Shown: positions 37,796 to 47,437 of the stretch, piece by piece
Layout of the letters: the number at the start of each line of letters is the position of its first letter
Position numbering within the stretch: position 1 is the first letter of the stretch
Source: Clostridium drakei
Lineage (GTDB): Bacteria; Bacillota; Clostridia; Clostridiales; Clostridiaceae
Direction of reading: 5' to 3'
Length of the DNA: 64,000 bases
NCBI RefSeq assembly: GCF_000633595.2
Contig: NZ_JIBU02000034.1
Span: 62,001-126,000 of the forward strand
Made by a program: the position numbers and the translations under genes
The notes under the pieces: generated by a model
The model's input: only the letters and a program-made list of their open reading frames with translations
Database searches by the model: none
What the model was told of the DNA's origin: nothing

Positions 37796-38617
37796 TTACT
37801 GACAGATTGCAATTCGATACTTTGAGTTAATTTCCACTGCAACAGAATTTGATACGTCTACGTTTTGAATTGCATGCACTTCGCCATATGACCAGTTTTC
37901 ACGTTTTTGTTTATTTGCTTCTTTTCCACTCCAATTGATCTGTCCTAAATCTTTTTGTGAAATTTCCATTTTCGTTTCTTTGTCAAAGACAATGGGTTTT
38001 GCTATAATATCAATATATTTTCCAATCTGTTCATCAGGGACAGTTTTATCTGTAATCTGATACACTTTATACATACTGATTAATTGTGTACAGTTCTTTG
38101 GATTCACCATAAAATGTCCATCTGATGTTACAGACTGTTTCTGTTTATAATAAAAAATATTATCAGAATTCTTTACAGCCTCCGTATAAACTGCCTTATG
38201 ATATTTACCATTGGCATCAACTATTAAGCCCTTTTCAATGCTATCTTTCGATTCATAAACATTTAAAAATGGAATAACAGCAAAAGCATTCGGCTCTTTA
38301 TTGGCAATATCAGATAACATTTTGAATGTGGCCTTTTCTGTATCATGTTGAATCGAAACTTTACCATTTTTATCAATCACAACAAGCTTTCTGATATAAC
38401 CCACCCAACTACCAAGGTTTTCTTTTATTACAGTATCTTCAAGTACTGTATAACTTTTTCCCTTATAAATAAATTGTGTAACATCATCAGAATTAATATA
38501 ACATTTTTCTTTATTTGTGGAATATTGTTGTATTTTTGGGCTTAAAATAGAACAGCCCAATAACAATCCAGATGCCAAAACAGCAAATAAAATAAAAATA
38601 ATAGTTCTTTTCTTCAT
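37796..38617 (-). CDS. SpaI/NisI-type lantibiotic immunity lipoprotein (orphan)
   Basis: The protein begins MKKRTIIFILFAVL and has a lipobox ending LLLGC (Cys 22), so it is predicted to sit on the outer membrane face. The mature part resembles NisI/SpaI self-immunity lipoproteins, with FIYKGKSYTVLEDTVIKENLG near residue 45 and WVGYIRKLVVIDKNGKV after it. Those proteins bind a lantibiotic or lipid II to protect the producer. The frame is open to 38698, but AAAAGGAG precedes ATG 38617. No lantibiotic, LanB/C or LanFEG gene is visible nearby. It lies next to tRNA-Thr, a common insertion point, and looks more G/C-rich by eye than its neighbours. Confidence 0.75.
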   Translation of the reverse strand: MKKRTIIFILFAVLASGLLLGCSILSPKIQQYSTNKEKCYINSDDVTQFIYKGKSYTVLEDTVIKENLGSWVGYIRKLVVIDKNGKVSIQHDTEKATFKMLSDIANKEPNAFAVIPFLNVYESKDSIEKGLIVDANGKYHKAVYTEAVKNSDNIFYYKQKQSVTSDGHFMVNPKNCTQLISMYKVYQITDKTVPDEQIGKYIDIIAKPIVFDKETKMEISQKDLGQINWSGKEANKQKRENWSYGEVHAIQNVDVSNSVAVEINSKYRIAICQ

Positions 38618-38710
38618 AATTTTTTCTCCTTTTATTCGTTTGATATCAATTATAAAAGGAAAATTTAAAGATTTGGTAAGGAAAGTTAGATATTTCAAAA
38701 AGTATAAAAA

Positions 38711-38749
38711 AATAAAAGCTCGTTATACATTAATATTTCAAGCTTTTTT
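38711..38749 (-). terminator. Possible terminator after tRNA-Thr(CGT)
   Basis: A seven-base stem AAAAGCT/AGCTTTT flanks an AT-rich loop, with a T-rich tail on the minus strand. It lies just past the tRNA 3' end. The stem is short. Confidence 0.45.
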
Positions 38750-38750
38750 G

Positions 38751-38826
38751 TGGTGCTCCTAACAGGATTCGAACCTGCGGCCTACTGATTACGAATCAGT
38801 TGCTCTACCAGCTGAGCCATAGGAGC
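38751..38826 (-). tRNA. tRNA-Thr (anticodon CGT)
   Basis: The cloverleaf has acceptor stem GCTCCTA with TAGGAGC, anticodon stem ACTGA/TCAGT and loop TTCGTAA. The anticodon is CGT, reading ACG. The T-loop is TTCGAAT and the 3' CCA is encoded. It is a single-gene unit. Confidence 0.95.
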
Positions 38827-38849
38827 ATTTTTAATTCTTATCATTTATA

Positions 38850-38878
38850 ATTTTAATACACTTTGTAAATATAATCAA
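38850..38878 (-). promoter_or_regulatory. Promoter of tRNA-Thr(CGT)
   Basis: TTGATT (38873-38878) and TAAAAT (38850-38855) on the minus strand are 17 bases apart. Confidence 0.65.
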
Positions 38879-39139
38879 CTATTCTCATAATTAATTTAAT
38901 TTTACAATATATACCGTGTAGTAAAATATTATAAGTTCTTCGTTTTTAAACCTTTTATTAAATAATTCTTGGGCCGCAGTGAAGGTATTATCAATGATAA
39001 AGATTTGATAACTTAACCATTATTTAATTTATAATATGTAAATATAATAATAAAGATCAAAAATCATAAAAATTTTTTTGACCTTTAATAAAATTTTATC
39101 ATATTTTTTTATATTATGTTATTTTTAGCTTATAATTAC

Positions 39140-39195
39140 TATTTAAATGATTTAAATTAATATTTATTATAATATCTATTTAAATCATTTAAATA
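39140..39195. repeat. Perfect 18-bp inverted repeat upstream of hsp20
   Basis: TATTTAAATGATTTAAAT at 39140-39157 is perfectly inverted at 39178-39195, with 20 bases between the arms. Each arm is itself made of two ATTTAAAT units around one base. It ends 15 bases before the -35 of the hsp20 promoter. It is not the CIRCE element. The rest of the 470-base interval from the tRNA to hsp20 is AT-rich and I see no gene there. Confidence 0.85.
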
Positions 39196-39210
39196 CTACT
39201 TTTTCTTACT

Positions 39211-39239
39211 TTGACTTTCTTTGACCTTTGTATTATTAT
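39211..39239 (+). promoter_or_regulatory. Promoter of hsp20
   Basis: TTGACT at 39211-39216 and TATTAT at 39234-39239 have a 17-base spacer, 60 bases before the ATG and immediately after the 18-bp inverted repeat. Confidence 0.7.
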
Positions 39240-39298
39240 ATAAGCATAAACACAATATATAAATAAAAAATAATAACAAATTAAGGAGGTTTTTTATT

Positions 39299-39751
39299 AT
39301 GTTTGATATGATTCCTTTTAGAAGAAACGATTCTATAAATAAAAGAGGTGAAGATATTTTCGATAGCTTTTTCAATAATTTCTTTGGCGAAGACACGTTC
39401 TATCCATCAAATATTTCTACATTTGGAAATGGATTTAAAGTAGATTTAAAAGAAGATGAGAATAATTACATGATAGAAGCTGACTTACCTGGCATAAAAA
39501 AAGAAAATATAGATATTAGTCTTAACAATAACTACTTAACTATATCAGCAAAACGCCAAGACGATGTAGAAGACAAAAATGGAAATTATGTAAGACGTGA
39601 AAGAAGATACGGAGAATTTAAGAGAAGTTTTTATATAGACAATGTAGATGAAAACGCTATTGATGCATCTTTTAGTGATGGCGTATTAAAGGTTATTCTT
39701 CCAAAAAAAGAAAAGATTAAAGAATCTCAGAGAAGAATAGATATTCATTAA
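39299..39751 (+). CDS. Hsp20/alpha-crystallin small heat-shock protein
   Basis: This 150-residue chaperone has the alpha-crystallin domain from about residue 40 to 145. It contains YMIEADLPGIKKENIDISLNNN in successive strands, the pattern GEFKRSFYI, and the ending DGVLKVILPK. Small heat-shock proteins form large oligomers that hold unfolded proteins without ATP. The clostridial homologue is often named Hsp18. It has a strong AAGGAGG ribosome site. An extended palindrome upstream of its promoter suggests a dedicated regulator, but the usual CIRCE box is absent. Confidence 0.95.
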   Translation: MFDMIPFRRNDSINKRGEDIFDSFFNNFFGEDTFYPSNISTFGNGFKVDLKEDENNYMIEADLPGIKKENIDISLNNNYLTISAKRQDDVEDKNGNYVRRERRYGEFKRSFYIDNVDENAIDASFSDGVLKVILPKKEKIKESQRRIDIH

Positions 39752-39794
39752 TATTCTTATAATATAAAAATTCAATGTTGTATTTAAATTTTAA

Positions 39795-39832
39795 AAAATG
39801 AGGCTAGCTTTTTAAAAGCCAGCCTCATTTTT
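39795..39832. terminator. Bidirectional terminator between hsp20 and dnaB
   Basis: AAATGAGGCT and GCTTT pair with their complements around TTT with one mismatch, ending in TTTTTA. Hsp20 and dnaB are convergent here. The minus-strand stop of dnaB lies at the hairpin edge. Confidence 0.85.
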
Positions 39833-41165
39833 ATTGTTGATGTATAACATCCAAATTACCAAACTTACTAAATTGTCCAAGCCAAGCAAGTTTTACAGTA
39901 CCTGTAGGACCATTTCTTTGCTTTGCAATGATACACTCACCTACATTTTTCTCTTCTGTTTCTTTATTATAATATTCATCTCTATATAAAAACATAACTA
40001 CGTCAGCATCTTGCTCTATAGAACCTGATTCTCTAAGATCTGATAACATAGGTCTATGATCTGTTCTTGCTTCTGGTGCACGTGATAACTGTGATAATGC
40101 AACAACTGGACATTGCATTTCCTTTGCCAGTGCTTTAATAGATCTCGATATTTCTGATACTTCTTGCTGCCTACTTTCTGATCCTTTGCTTCCTGACATT
40201 AACTGAAGGTAGTCAACCATTATTATATCTATTCCATGCTCTATCTTCAGTCTTCTGCATTTAGATCGCATTTCCATTACTGAAATACCTGCAGTATCAT
40301 CTATGTATATTTTAGCCCCTCCAAGTGGTCCTGACGCTCTAGCAATATTCTCCCAGTCTTTATCATCCAAGTTACCTGTCCTCAACTTAAGCATATCCAC
40401 ATGGGCTTCAGAACACAAAAGCTTATATGCCAACTGTTCCTTAGACATTTCTAAAGAAAATATAGCTACACTTTTTCCTTCTCTTAAAGCTGCATTTTCT
40501 GCTATATTTAAAGCAAATGTGGTTTTTCCCATTGATGGTCTTGCTGCAATTAATACCATGTCACCTTTTTGAAATCCTGATGTTTTAGCATCAAGTTCTC
40601 TAAATCCTGAAGGTACTCCTGTTGTTTGACCTTTATTATTAAAAAGCCTTTCTATTTCTATGAATCCTCTTTCCAAAACAGTACTCATTGGTTCAAAATC
40701 AGAAGCATTAGTATTGTTAGAAATATCAAATATTTGTTTTTCTGCTAAATCAATAACCCCTAATACATCATCCTGGCTATTATAGCTTTCTTCTATTACT
40801 TTTGTAGATGACCTAATAAGTTTTCTTAACACTGATTTATCTTTTACTATTTTTATATAGGATTGTATATTTGCTGTAGAAACTACTGAACCACTTAATT
40901 CACTTATATAAGTTATTCCTCCTGCAGCATCTAATTTATCATTAGATTTTAAATTTTCTGTAAGAGTTATTATATCAACAGCTACATCTTTTTGATTTAA
41001 ATCTAATATAGCATTAAATATGACTTTATGTGCATCCTTATAAAAGTCCTCAGTTTTTAAAACTTCCATAGCCTCAGCTATGGAAGTTTTATCTACAAGC
41101 ATTGAACCTATTACACTTTGCTCTGCCTCTATATTATGAGGCATACTTCTAAGAGGTGCATCCAT
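39831..41165 (-). CDS. dnaB: Replicative DNA helicase
   Basis: DnaB is the hexameric replicative helicase (called DnaC in Bacillus). The 444-residue protein has the N-terminal domain starting LRSMPHNIEAEQSVIGSML. Its RecA-like motor carries Walker A ARPSMGKTTFA and Walker B IIMVDYLQLM, and the region LRESGSIEQDADVVMFLYRDEYY follows. It is the last gene of the minus-strand MazG-like/DUF2232/gdpP/rplI/lonC/dnaB operon, three bases after lonC. Its likely loader, the DnaI-like protein, is encoded at 26.9 kb. Confidence 0.97.
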   Translation of the reverse strand: MDAPLRSMPHNIEAEQSVIGSMLVDKTSIAEAMEVLKTEDFYKDAHKVIFNAILDLNQKDVAVDIITLTENLKSNDKLDAAGGITYISELSGSVVSTANIQSYIKIVKDKSVLRKLIRSSTKVIEESYNSQDDVLGVIDLAEKQIFDISNNTNASDFEPMSTVLERGFIEIERLFNNKGQTTGVPSGFRELDAKTSGFQKGDMVLIAARPSMGKTTFALNIAENAALREGKSVAIFSLEMSKEQLAYKLLCSEAHVDMLKLRTGNLDDKDWENIARASGPLGGAKIYIDDTAGISVMEMRSKCRRLKIEHGIDIIMVDYLQLMSGSKGSESRQQEVSEISRSIKALAKEMQCPVVALSQLSRAPEARTDHRPMLSDLRESGSIEQDADVVMFLYRDEYYNKETEEKNVGECIIAKQRNGPTGTVKLAWLGQFSKFGNLDVIHQQ

Positions 41166-41168
41166 TCG

Positions 41169-43085
41169 TTATCTCTCCTTAGAATTACTTTCAAAAACTA
41201 TTTTCATTAATTCTTCTATATTTTTTACTGCTTTTATTTCTATATCTTCAAGCTCTGTTGGTGCTTCTTTTATGTTATCTTCGGGCATAATTACAAGCTT
41301 TATACCTTTTCTTCTTGCACCATAAATTTTTTCGAATATACCTCCAACAGGCTTTACTTTACCTCTTAAAGATATTTCTCCAGTTATAGCTACATCTTGC
41401 CTTAATGGCTTATTTAAAAGTGCACTTATAATACATATTGTAATAGCAGCTCCAGCAGAAGGTCCGTCTATTTTACCTCCTCCTATAACATTTACATGTA
41501 TATCATAATCACTTAAATCTTTATCTGCTATTTTTCTTATTACAGATGCTGCATTAAATACAGAATCTTTTGCCATACTTCCGGCAGTATCATTAAATCT
41601 TACTGAACCTTTTCCTTTTTCTTTTGCTTCAAAAACAGCTGTTTCTATCTCCAATGTAGATCCAATATATCCACTAACACCTAACCCATATATATGTCCA
41701 ATTTCATATTTTACTTCATTTTTAACATCCTCAAAAGGTACCAATCTACTTATGCTTATAATCTCATTTAAATCCTCATTTGTTATTAAAACTTTTGAAT
41801 TCAAATCAGTTCCTTTTTGATTATATAAAACATATCCATATGCATCTGCAAGTATATTAACAGCTTTTCTACCTTCTATTGTATATCTACTTATAGTTTC
41901 TGCTACGCCTTCTTCTAAATCAATATCAATTTTGCTTGCTGCATTTTCAACTATTTTCTTTATATCACTTGAACTTAAAGGCTCAAAATAAACTTCTGTA
42001 CACCTTGATCTTAATGCTGGATTTATTTCATTAGGCTCCCTAGTTGTAGCTCCTATTAATATAAAATCTGCTGGTGCTCCATTTTCAAAAAGATATTTTA
42101 TATACTTAGGAGTATTTTCATCATCTGGATCATAATATGAAGAGGAAAATTCTACCCTTTTATCCTCTAATACTTTTAATAACTTATTTTGGAGCATTTC
42201 ATCTAACTCTCCAATTTCATCAATAAAAAGTATTCCTCCATGAGCATCTGTGACAAGTCCAGGTTTTGGTTCAGGAGTACCAGTCTCTGCTAGATCTCTT
42301 TTTGTACCTTGATATATGGGATCATGCACTGAACCTAATAATGGATTTGTTATTTCTCTTGGATCCCATCTTAAAGTAGTACCATCAACTTCCACAAACT
42401 TAGCACTTTCTTCAAAAGGAGTATACTTCAATTTTTTAACTTCCTCTAATGCCAATCTTGCAGCCGTAGTTTTTCCAACTCCTGGTGGACCATATAGTAT
42501 AATATGTTGTGGATACGGTGACGCTAACTTTGATAATATAGATTTTATAGCTCTTTCCTGGCCTACAATTTCAGAAAAACATCCTGGCCTTAAAATACTC
42601 TGAATATTTTTACTTAACTTATTAGAATCTAAGACTTCAAGTTGAGCATATTTTTTAAGTGTCTTTGCATTTTCTGGTCCTTTTTGCTTTTTTATAATTC
42701 CTAATCTTACTTCATCTAAATACTTATCTTGCTTTTCTATAAGGTTTTTTTCTACTTCTTGCTCTATTTTGCTTTTAACGTATTTTGTTGCCAAAGCTTC
42801 TGATATCCAAACATTTGTATCTTCTAAGACCTTGCATGCATTTGATTCAGTAGGCACAGTTTGTAATCCCTTACCATCACTTACTATCATGTTCAAAGCG
42901 TATAACCTCTTTAGCATGTCTTTACTTTTCACATAGCTTTGTAATTTGTATTTTACTGTCCTAGATCTTATAGTACCTTCATCCAATACCTTATTTAATA
43001 TCTCATACAATACATTTATTTGGGTCTCAATTGATATATTATCAATAAATTCATCTTCTATATCATTCACTAATTGTGATTTCAC
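41169..43085 (-). CDS. lonC: LonC-type ATP-dependent protease
   Basis: This 638-residue protein has an AAA domain with Walker A LYGPPGVGKTT, and Walker B GGILFIDEIGELD, followed by a C-terminal Lon protease domain. The catalytic Ser is in IDGPSAGAA and the Lys in GKVKPVGG. It lacks the large N-terminal Lon substrate domain and has an extended region in the middle, which matches the LonC group of Clostridia. The start is a GTG at 43085 after GGGGGAG. It lies between rplI and dnaB, the usual clostridial position. Its natural substrates are unknown. Confidence 0.93.
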   Translation of the reverse strand: MKSQLVNDIEDEFIDNISIETQINVLYEILNKVLDEGTIRSRTVKYKLQSYVKSKDMLKRLYALNMIVSDGKGLQTVPTESNACKVLEDTNVWISEALATKYVKSKIEQEVEKNLIEKQDKYLDEVRLGIIKKQKGPENAKTLKKYAQLEVLDSNKLSKNIQSILRPGCFSEIVGQERAIKSILSKLASPYPQHIILYGPPGVGKTTAARLALEEVKKLKYTPFEESAKFVEVDGTTLRWDPREITNPLLGSVHDPIYQGTKRDLAETGTPEPKPGLVTDAHGGILFIDEIGELDEMLQNKLLKVLEDKRVEFSSSYYDPDDENTPKYIKYLFENGAPADFILIGATTREPNEINPALRSRCTEVYFEPLSSSDIKKIVENAASKIDIDLEEGVAETISRYTIEGRKAVNILADAYGYVLYNQKGTDLNSKVLITNEDLNEIISISRLVPFEDVKNEVKYEIGHIYGLGVSGYIGSTLEIETAVFEAKEKGKGSVRFNDTAGSMAKDSVFNAASVIRKIADKDLSDYDIHVNVIGGGKIDGPSAGAAITICIISALLNKPLRQDVAITGEISLRGKVKPVGGIFEKIYGARRKGIKLVIMPEDNIKEAPTELEDIEIKAVKNIEELMKIVFESNSKER

Positions 43086-43097
43086 AGGTTCTCCCCC

Positions 43098-43541
43098 TTA
43101 TTTTTCTGCTATAATAACTTTTATTTTAGTTGAAATTTCAGGATATAGTTTTACTTCTACATCATAAGTTCCAACTTGTTTTATGTTATCTACTATGATT
43201 TTTTTCTTATCAACTTTTAAATTATACTTTTTATTTAATTCATCAGCTATATCCTTTCCTGTTATTGATCCAAATAATTTTCCATTTTCACCTGTTTTAA
43301 CTGAAAGATTTATTTCCTTTCCTTTTAAGCCTTCAGCTGTCTTTTGAGCTGCTTCTATTTCTGCAAGTTTTTGTCTTCTTTCAGCTTCCTTTTTGTTATT
43401 TAATATATGAACATTAGTACCTGTTGCTTCTTGTGCAAGTCCTTTTGGTAATAAATAATTTCTTGCATATCCATCAGAAGCATTTATTATATCTCCTTTC
43501 TTTCCTACTGATTTTACGTCTTTTAAAAGTATAACTTTCAT
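43098..43541 (-). CDS. rplI: 50S ribosomal protein L9
   Basis: L9 binds 23S rRNA near the base of the L1 stalk. It has the N-terminal pattern [36 protein letters not shown] in order, and the 147-residue length is standard, with a helical linker and C-terminal domain. It starts in the TAATG overlap with gdpP, so translation is coupled to it. The operon order gdpP-rplI-lonC-dnaB is the normal clostridial arrangement. Confidence 0.97.
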   Translation of the reverse strand: MKVILLKDVKSVGKKGDIINASDGYARNYLLPKGLAQEATGTNVHILNNKKEAERRQKLAEIEAAQKTAEGLKGKEINLSVKTGENGKLFGSITGKDIADELNKKYNLKVDKKKIIVDNIKQVGTYDVEVKLYPEISTKIKVIIAEK

Positions 43542-45526
43542 TATTCTTCACCTTCCATAATGTATTTGCCAATGGCATCCTTAAGTTTTTTTAAAGCTTC
43601 ATCTAATGTTACTTGCTTAATTTTTACCCCTGCCATAGTCATATGTCCTCCTCCACCTAAAGATTCAAGTATAACTTGCACATTGACTTCTCCTAAAGAC
43701 CTTCCGCTAATACATACATTATCTTTTATTTTAACAAAAACAAAAGATGCTTTGATACCTGTAATATTTAGCAATTCATCAGCAGCCTGTGCAGCTAATA
43801 CAATATCTTCTATTTCATTGGGGCATACAGCTATTGCTATATTATTAAATATTTCAGCTGACTTTATAATTTCAGCTCTTTTTAAATAGGTGTCTAAATC
43901 ATCTGCAAAAAATTTTTTTACATCTACAGTATCTGCTCCTAATCTTCTTAAAAAAGAAGCTGCTTCAAAAGTTCTTACACCAGTTTTAAAAGAAAAATTT
44001 TTAGTATCAACATAAATTCCTGCCAAAAGAGCTTCTGCCTCTATTATTTTTATTTTTGGTTTTTCAACCATATACTGAAGCATTTCTGTAACTAATTCAG
44101 ATGTGGATGATGCATATGGTTCTATATAGCTTAAGAGTGCTCCTTCTACAAAATCTGTAGATTTTCTATGATGATCTATTATAACTATTTTCTCAAAAGC
44201 ATCTACCACTTTTATATCTTGAACATACCCTCTGCTATGAACATCTACAAGTATAAGTAAACTATTATATTTCATATTGGCGATACATTCTTTGCTATCT
44301 ATAAATATATTTTCATACTCTTTTTCATTCTTAATTTTCTCTAAAATTAAATTTATACTGCTATTAGTTTCTTCTAATACTATATGACAATCCTTTTTTA
44401 AAAATTTTATTGTACTATATATTCCAACAGCAGCTCCAAGACAATCTATATCTGGATTTATATGTCCCATTATAAATACATCACTACTAGCATTTATTAA
44501 TTCTACAAGAGCATGTGCTATAACCCTTGCCCTTACCTTAGTTCTTTTCTCTACTTCTTTTGTTTTTCCTCCATAAAAGGATAGCTTTTCTCCACTTTTA
44601 ACTACAGCTTGATCTCCACCTCTTCCAAGTGCTAACTCCTTAGCAGATGCTGCAAAATTTTCATTTTGCAGTGGAGTCTCTCCACCACGTCCTACTCCTA
44701 TACTTAAAGTAACAGCTAACTTATTACCCATATTTATTTCTCTTATATTATCTAATATTTCAAACTTTTTTTCCATCTCTTTTTCAACATAATTATCTTG
44801 AACACATAACACATATTTATTATCATCATATTTTCTTATCATTGCATTTAAAATTTGAGCATAACAATTTACTGTTCTTTCTATTTCTGCAACTATCAAT
44901 GGTCTTTGACCTTCCTCAATAGTTTTTATTACATCATCAAAATTATCTACTTCCATAAGCATTATAGTATATTTATTCAACTCTAAATTCTTAACAATTT
45001 TCAACATTTGTGTAACATCATAAAGATACAAAAGTATTATTCTATCTTCTAAGTTATCAGATATATCAACTACATTACTATATATATCATAATATTTTTC
45101 TTTTAGTTTAACATTTTTAATTATATTTTTTTTACCATCTAAAATTTGTCTTAAATTAATTTCTTTAATTACACCATTAATACTTTTACCCAATATATCT
45201 TCATTTTTAATTATATAAGAATATTTTTGATTATACCAAAGAATTTCTCCTTTTTTATCTATCATAATTAATGGGAAAGGCATTTTTACTAAAGTATTTC
45301 TAGTTGCATTATCTAATTGAGATGAAAAATTCTCTATAAATTTCTTCCATTCTGTTTGCCTAACTTTTGTATTTTTCATATTATATAATACAAGAATCAT
45401 ATAAAAACCTATAGATACTACTCCTATATAAAAATGCCCATAAACTATAATTACTGAAATAAGAATAGCTATTATGATCATATATACTTTGTTACCATTT
45501 ATAAAATAATTATACTTTTTATCCAT
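43541..45526 (-). CDS. gdpP: Cyclic-di-AMP phosphodiesterase GdpP
   Basis: GdpP degrades the second messenger c-di-AMP. The 661-residue protein has two N-terminal membrane segments (about residues 10-45), a PAS-like sensor, and a degenerate GGDEF domain with no intact GGDEF motif. A DHH/DHHA1 phosphodiesterase follows, with [26 protein letters not shown] and the DHHA1 [10 protein letters not shown]. It lies with DUF2232, rplI and lonC, the conserved setting in Clostridia. The membrane position allows PAS-sensed control of c-di-AMP. Confidence 0.96.
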   Translation of the reverse strand: MDKKYNYFINGNKVYMIIIAILISVIIVYGHFYIGVVSIGFYMILVLYNMKNTKVRQTEWKKFIENFSSQLDNATRNTLVKMPFPLIMIDKKGEILWYNQKYSYIIKNEDILGKSINGVIKEINLRQILDGKKNIIKNVKLKEKYYDIYSNVVDISDNLEDRIILLYLYDVTQMLKIVKNLELNKYTIMLMEVDNFDDVIKTIEEGQRPLIVAEIERTVNCYAQILNAMIRKYDDNKYVLCVQDNYVEKEMEKKFEILDNIREINMGNKLAVTLSIGVGRGGETPLQNENFAASAKELALGRGGDQAVVKSGEKLSFYGGKTKEVEKRTKVRARVIAHALVELINASSDVFIMGHINPDIDCLGAAVGIYSTIKFLKKDCHIVLEETNSSINLILEKIKNEKEYENIFIDSKECIANMKYNSLLILVDVHSRGYVQDIKVVDAFEKIVIIDHHRKSTDFVEGALLSYIEPYASSTSELVTEMLQYMVEKPKIKIIEAEALLAGIYVDTKNFSFKTGVRTFEAASFLRRLGADTVDVKKFFADDLDTYLKRAEIIKSAEIFNNIAIAVCPNEIEDIVLAAQAADELLNITGIKASFVFVKIKDNVCISGRSLGEVNVQVILESLGGGGHMTMAGVKIKQVTLDEALKKLKDAIGKYIMEGEE

Positions 45527-45540
45527 TAATAAGCCCCCAT

Positions 45541-46524
45541 TTATTTTTCTTTAGGCCTTCTTCTATTTGGGTCAAGTTTTCTAAAATCCACTAATATATC
45601 TATAAGTCCTAAATAAACGAAAACTACAAGGAGCGGAGAAAGAATAGTAAATATTAATATTAAATTAGAAATTAATTTTGACATATTAAACTTGTTTCTT
45701 AAATAATATAAAACAAAGGCTGCTCCATTTAATAAAAGCATAACTTGAAGAATACCATAGCCAGCTGTTGTTATAGAACTACCTATAGACATGTTATTTT
45801 TAGTAAGCAATACTCCTATTAAAATGAAAATAGCTACTATTGCTGCCATTTTGCTATTAATATAAAAATAATCAAAAGATTTTACTTCTACTATATCATA
45901 TTTTAATTTTTTTAGTATAACCCTAGTTACATAATAATTTAAACATGCTGACATGAATCCAGTCAAACTTATAATTAATAGAAAGTTTTTTGTTAAGTTA
46001 TCCGGCTTAGCAAATTCATATATACTATCTAATATAACTGATTGTTCTTTAGTTAATCCCATACCAGCATACATTTGCTTTGTCATATTTACAGATTGTT
46101 GCAATTGATTTGACATAAAATCTATAATCCCTTGTTTTCCTGCTAAGTGAACTAATATGACAAAACTTATTGTAATTCCTATAGCAGACATTATAGTTAA
46201 CATAATTAAGGTTAAACTATTACTTTTTTTATGCTTTATACAATATCCTAACGTTACTCCAACAGTAGCAAGTATAATTAAACATTGAAATGCTTGTATC
46301 GGATCACTTAACATAGCTACTATAATTGAACTCACTACTACTGCAGATAATGTAATTTTAAAATTATGTCTTATATAAAGTATTATTACAGGAATTGGCA
46401 ATATTAATTTTCCAACAACCGACAACACAGGTACATATAAATTAGCAAGCATAATTACTACAATTAAAGTTGATATTAACCCTGCTTCAACTACTGATTT
46501 TGTGCTATAACTTCTATTTTGCAT
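45541..46524 (-). CDS. DUF2232 (YybS-like) membrane protein
   Basis: This is an integral membrane protein of about 327 residues with roughly eight hydrophobic segments. It matches the DUF2232 family that neighbours gdpP in Bacilli and Clostridia (YybS in Bacillus). Its function is not known; position and topology suggest a transport or c-di-AMP-related role. The frame opens at ATG 46536, which overlaps the previous stop. A GGAGG five bases before ATG 46524 makes that start slightly more likely. Confidence 0.85.
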   Translation of the reverse strand: MQNRSYSTKSVVEAGLISTLIVVIMLANLYVPVLSVVGKLILPIPVIILYIRHNFKITLSAVVVSSIIVAMLSDPIQAFQCLIILATVGVTLGYCIKHKKSNSLTLIMLTIMSAIGITISFVILVHLAGKQGIIDFMSNQLQQSVNMTKQMYAGMGLTKEQSVILDSIYEFAKPDNLTKNFLLIISLTGFMSACLNYYVTRVILKKLKYDIVEVKSFDYFYINSKMAAIVAIFILIGVLLTKNNMSIGSSITTAGYGILQVMLLLNGAAFVLYYLRNKFNMSKLISNLILIFTILSPLLVVFVYLGLIDILVDFRKLDPNRRRPKEK

Positions 46525-46535
46525 ATCTTCCTCCA

Positions 46536-46853
46536 TTATTCTCTTTCCTTTAAATGATTATACAACTTAGTTAAATCTTTACCTTCTTTCTCTATTTTAT
46601 CCTCCTCTATTATTCCTACCTTTAACTTTTTTTTCATGTTCTCATCCACAGCTGTATGTGAATATCCAAGTCGTTCAGATAGTAAGTATAATACTATTAT
46701 TGCCCCTGAAATACAATCTAATATGGCATTTTGAGCTATATTACTACCTTTAGTAAGTATTTTAAACAAATCACCAATTGTACATAAAAGATCTGCTTTC
46801 AATTCTTCTATTACTTTCACATTATACATTATATTAAAATCTTCTTTTCTCAT
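46536..46853 (-). CDS. MazG-like family protein
   Basis: This 105-residue helical protein matches the short MazG-like family of Clostridia. It has an EELKADLLCTIGDLFKIL region and a long acidic-basic C-terminus. The classical EExxE metal motif of MazG nucleotide pyrophosphohydrolases is not clearly complete, so catalytic activity is uncertain. It starts the DUF2232-gdpP-rplI-lonC-dnaB operon, with the promoter at 47065-47094. Confidence 0.72.
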   Translation of the reverse strand: MRKEDFNIMYNVKVIEELKADLLCTIGDLFKILTKGSNIAQNAILDCISGAIIVLYLLSERLGYSHTAVDENMKKKLKVGIIEEDKIEKEGKDLTKLYNHLKERE

Positions 46854-47064
46854 TTACCCCCATCCCCCTTAAAACTATACTTCTATTTTAGTTATTTTTA
46901 TGCATTTATGCAATAAATCTATACTTATTAAAATTTTATCTAACAAATAGTAATAATTACTTGATATTTTAAATTATGTTAGTACCACTTGTTAGTACTA
47001 TTTACTTAAGAAACGTTTTCATAAAAATATTTCCTTGTATGCTTTTACCATAATCATATTCTAA

Positions 47065-47094
47065 AGTATAAGTTTTATAAATAATATTGTCAAT
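47065..47094 (-). promoter_or_regulatory. Promoter of the MazG-like/gdpP/rplI/lonC/dnaB operon
   Basis: TTGACA (47089-47094) and TATACT (47065-47070) on the minus strand have an 18-base spacer. The -35 lies inside the palindrome at 47087-47118. Confidence 0.7.
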
Positions 47095-47118
47095 TTATAA
47101 TGTTATATAAATTGACAA
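47087..47118. repeat. 13-bp inverted repeat overlapping the gdpP-operon promoter
   Basis: TTGTCAATTTATA at 47087-47099 is perfectly inverted at 47106-47118, with a six-base loop. It overlaps the -35 element and resembles an operator. The rest of the 308-base interval holds only the rpsR terminator and AT-rich sequence. Confidence 0.75.
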
Positions 47119-47120
47119 AA

Positions 47121-47153
47121 AATAAAAAGTGAAGAATAAAAAATCCTTCACCT
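47121..47153 (-). terminator. Terminator after rpsR
   Basis: GTGAAG at 47129-47134 pairs with CTTCAC at 47146-47151, followed by a T-rich run on the minus strand. It ends the rpsF-ssb-rpsR transcript. Confidence 0.75.
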
Positions 47154-47161
47154 TAAATCCA

Positions 47162-47419
47162 CTATTCTGTTGTGAATGGTAGTAATGCTATGTTTCTTGC
47201 TCTCTTTATAGCATCTGTAAGTTGTCTTTGATGTTTTGCACAGTTTCCAGAAATTCTTCTTGGAAGAATTTTACCTCTTTCTGTAACATACTTTCTCAAC
47301 TTATTTATATCTTTGTAATCTATTGATTCAGCTTTATCCATACAAAAACTGCAAATTTTTCTTTTAGCTCTTCTCATTTTGCCAGAATTTCTTCTGCCGC
47401 CATCTCTATTATTTTGCAT
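47162..47419 (-). CDS. rpsR: 30S ribosomal protein S18
   Basis: S18 pairs with S6 on the platform of the 30S subunit. The protein is 85 residues with [17 protein letters not shown] and the conserved ending [27 protein letters not shown]. The cysteines CxxC and the later Cys-His match the zinc-containing form of S18. It is the third gene of the rpsF-ssb-rpsR operon, 18 bases after ssb. A terminator follows. Confidence 0.97.
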   Translation of the reverse strand: MQNNRDGGRRNSGKMRRAKRKICSFCMDKAESIDYKDINKLRKYVTERGKILPRRISGNCAKHQRQLTDAIKRARNIALLPFTTE

Positions 47420-47437
47420 ACTTATCCCTCCTTACCT

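Noticed and set aside
37796-38826. A full lantibiotic gene cluster around the immunity lipoprotein
   Set aside because: I looked for a lantibiotic prepeptide, LanB/C/M and LanFEG genes within several kilobases and found none.
39000-39298. CIRCE element (TTAGCACTC-N9-GAGTGCTAA) for hsp20
   Set aside because: No such sequence is present; the palindrome found is of a different type.
39196-39396. Minus-strand frame overlapping the hsp20 start
   Set aside because: It begins inside hsp20 and consists of hydrophobic runs from the AT-rich leader; no evidence supports translation.
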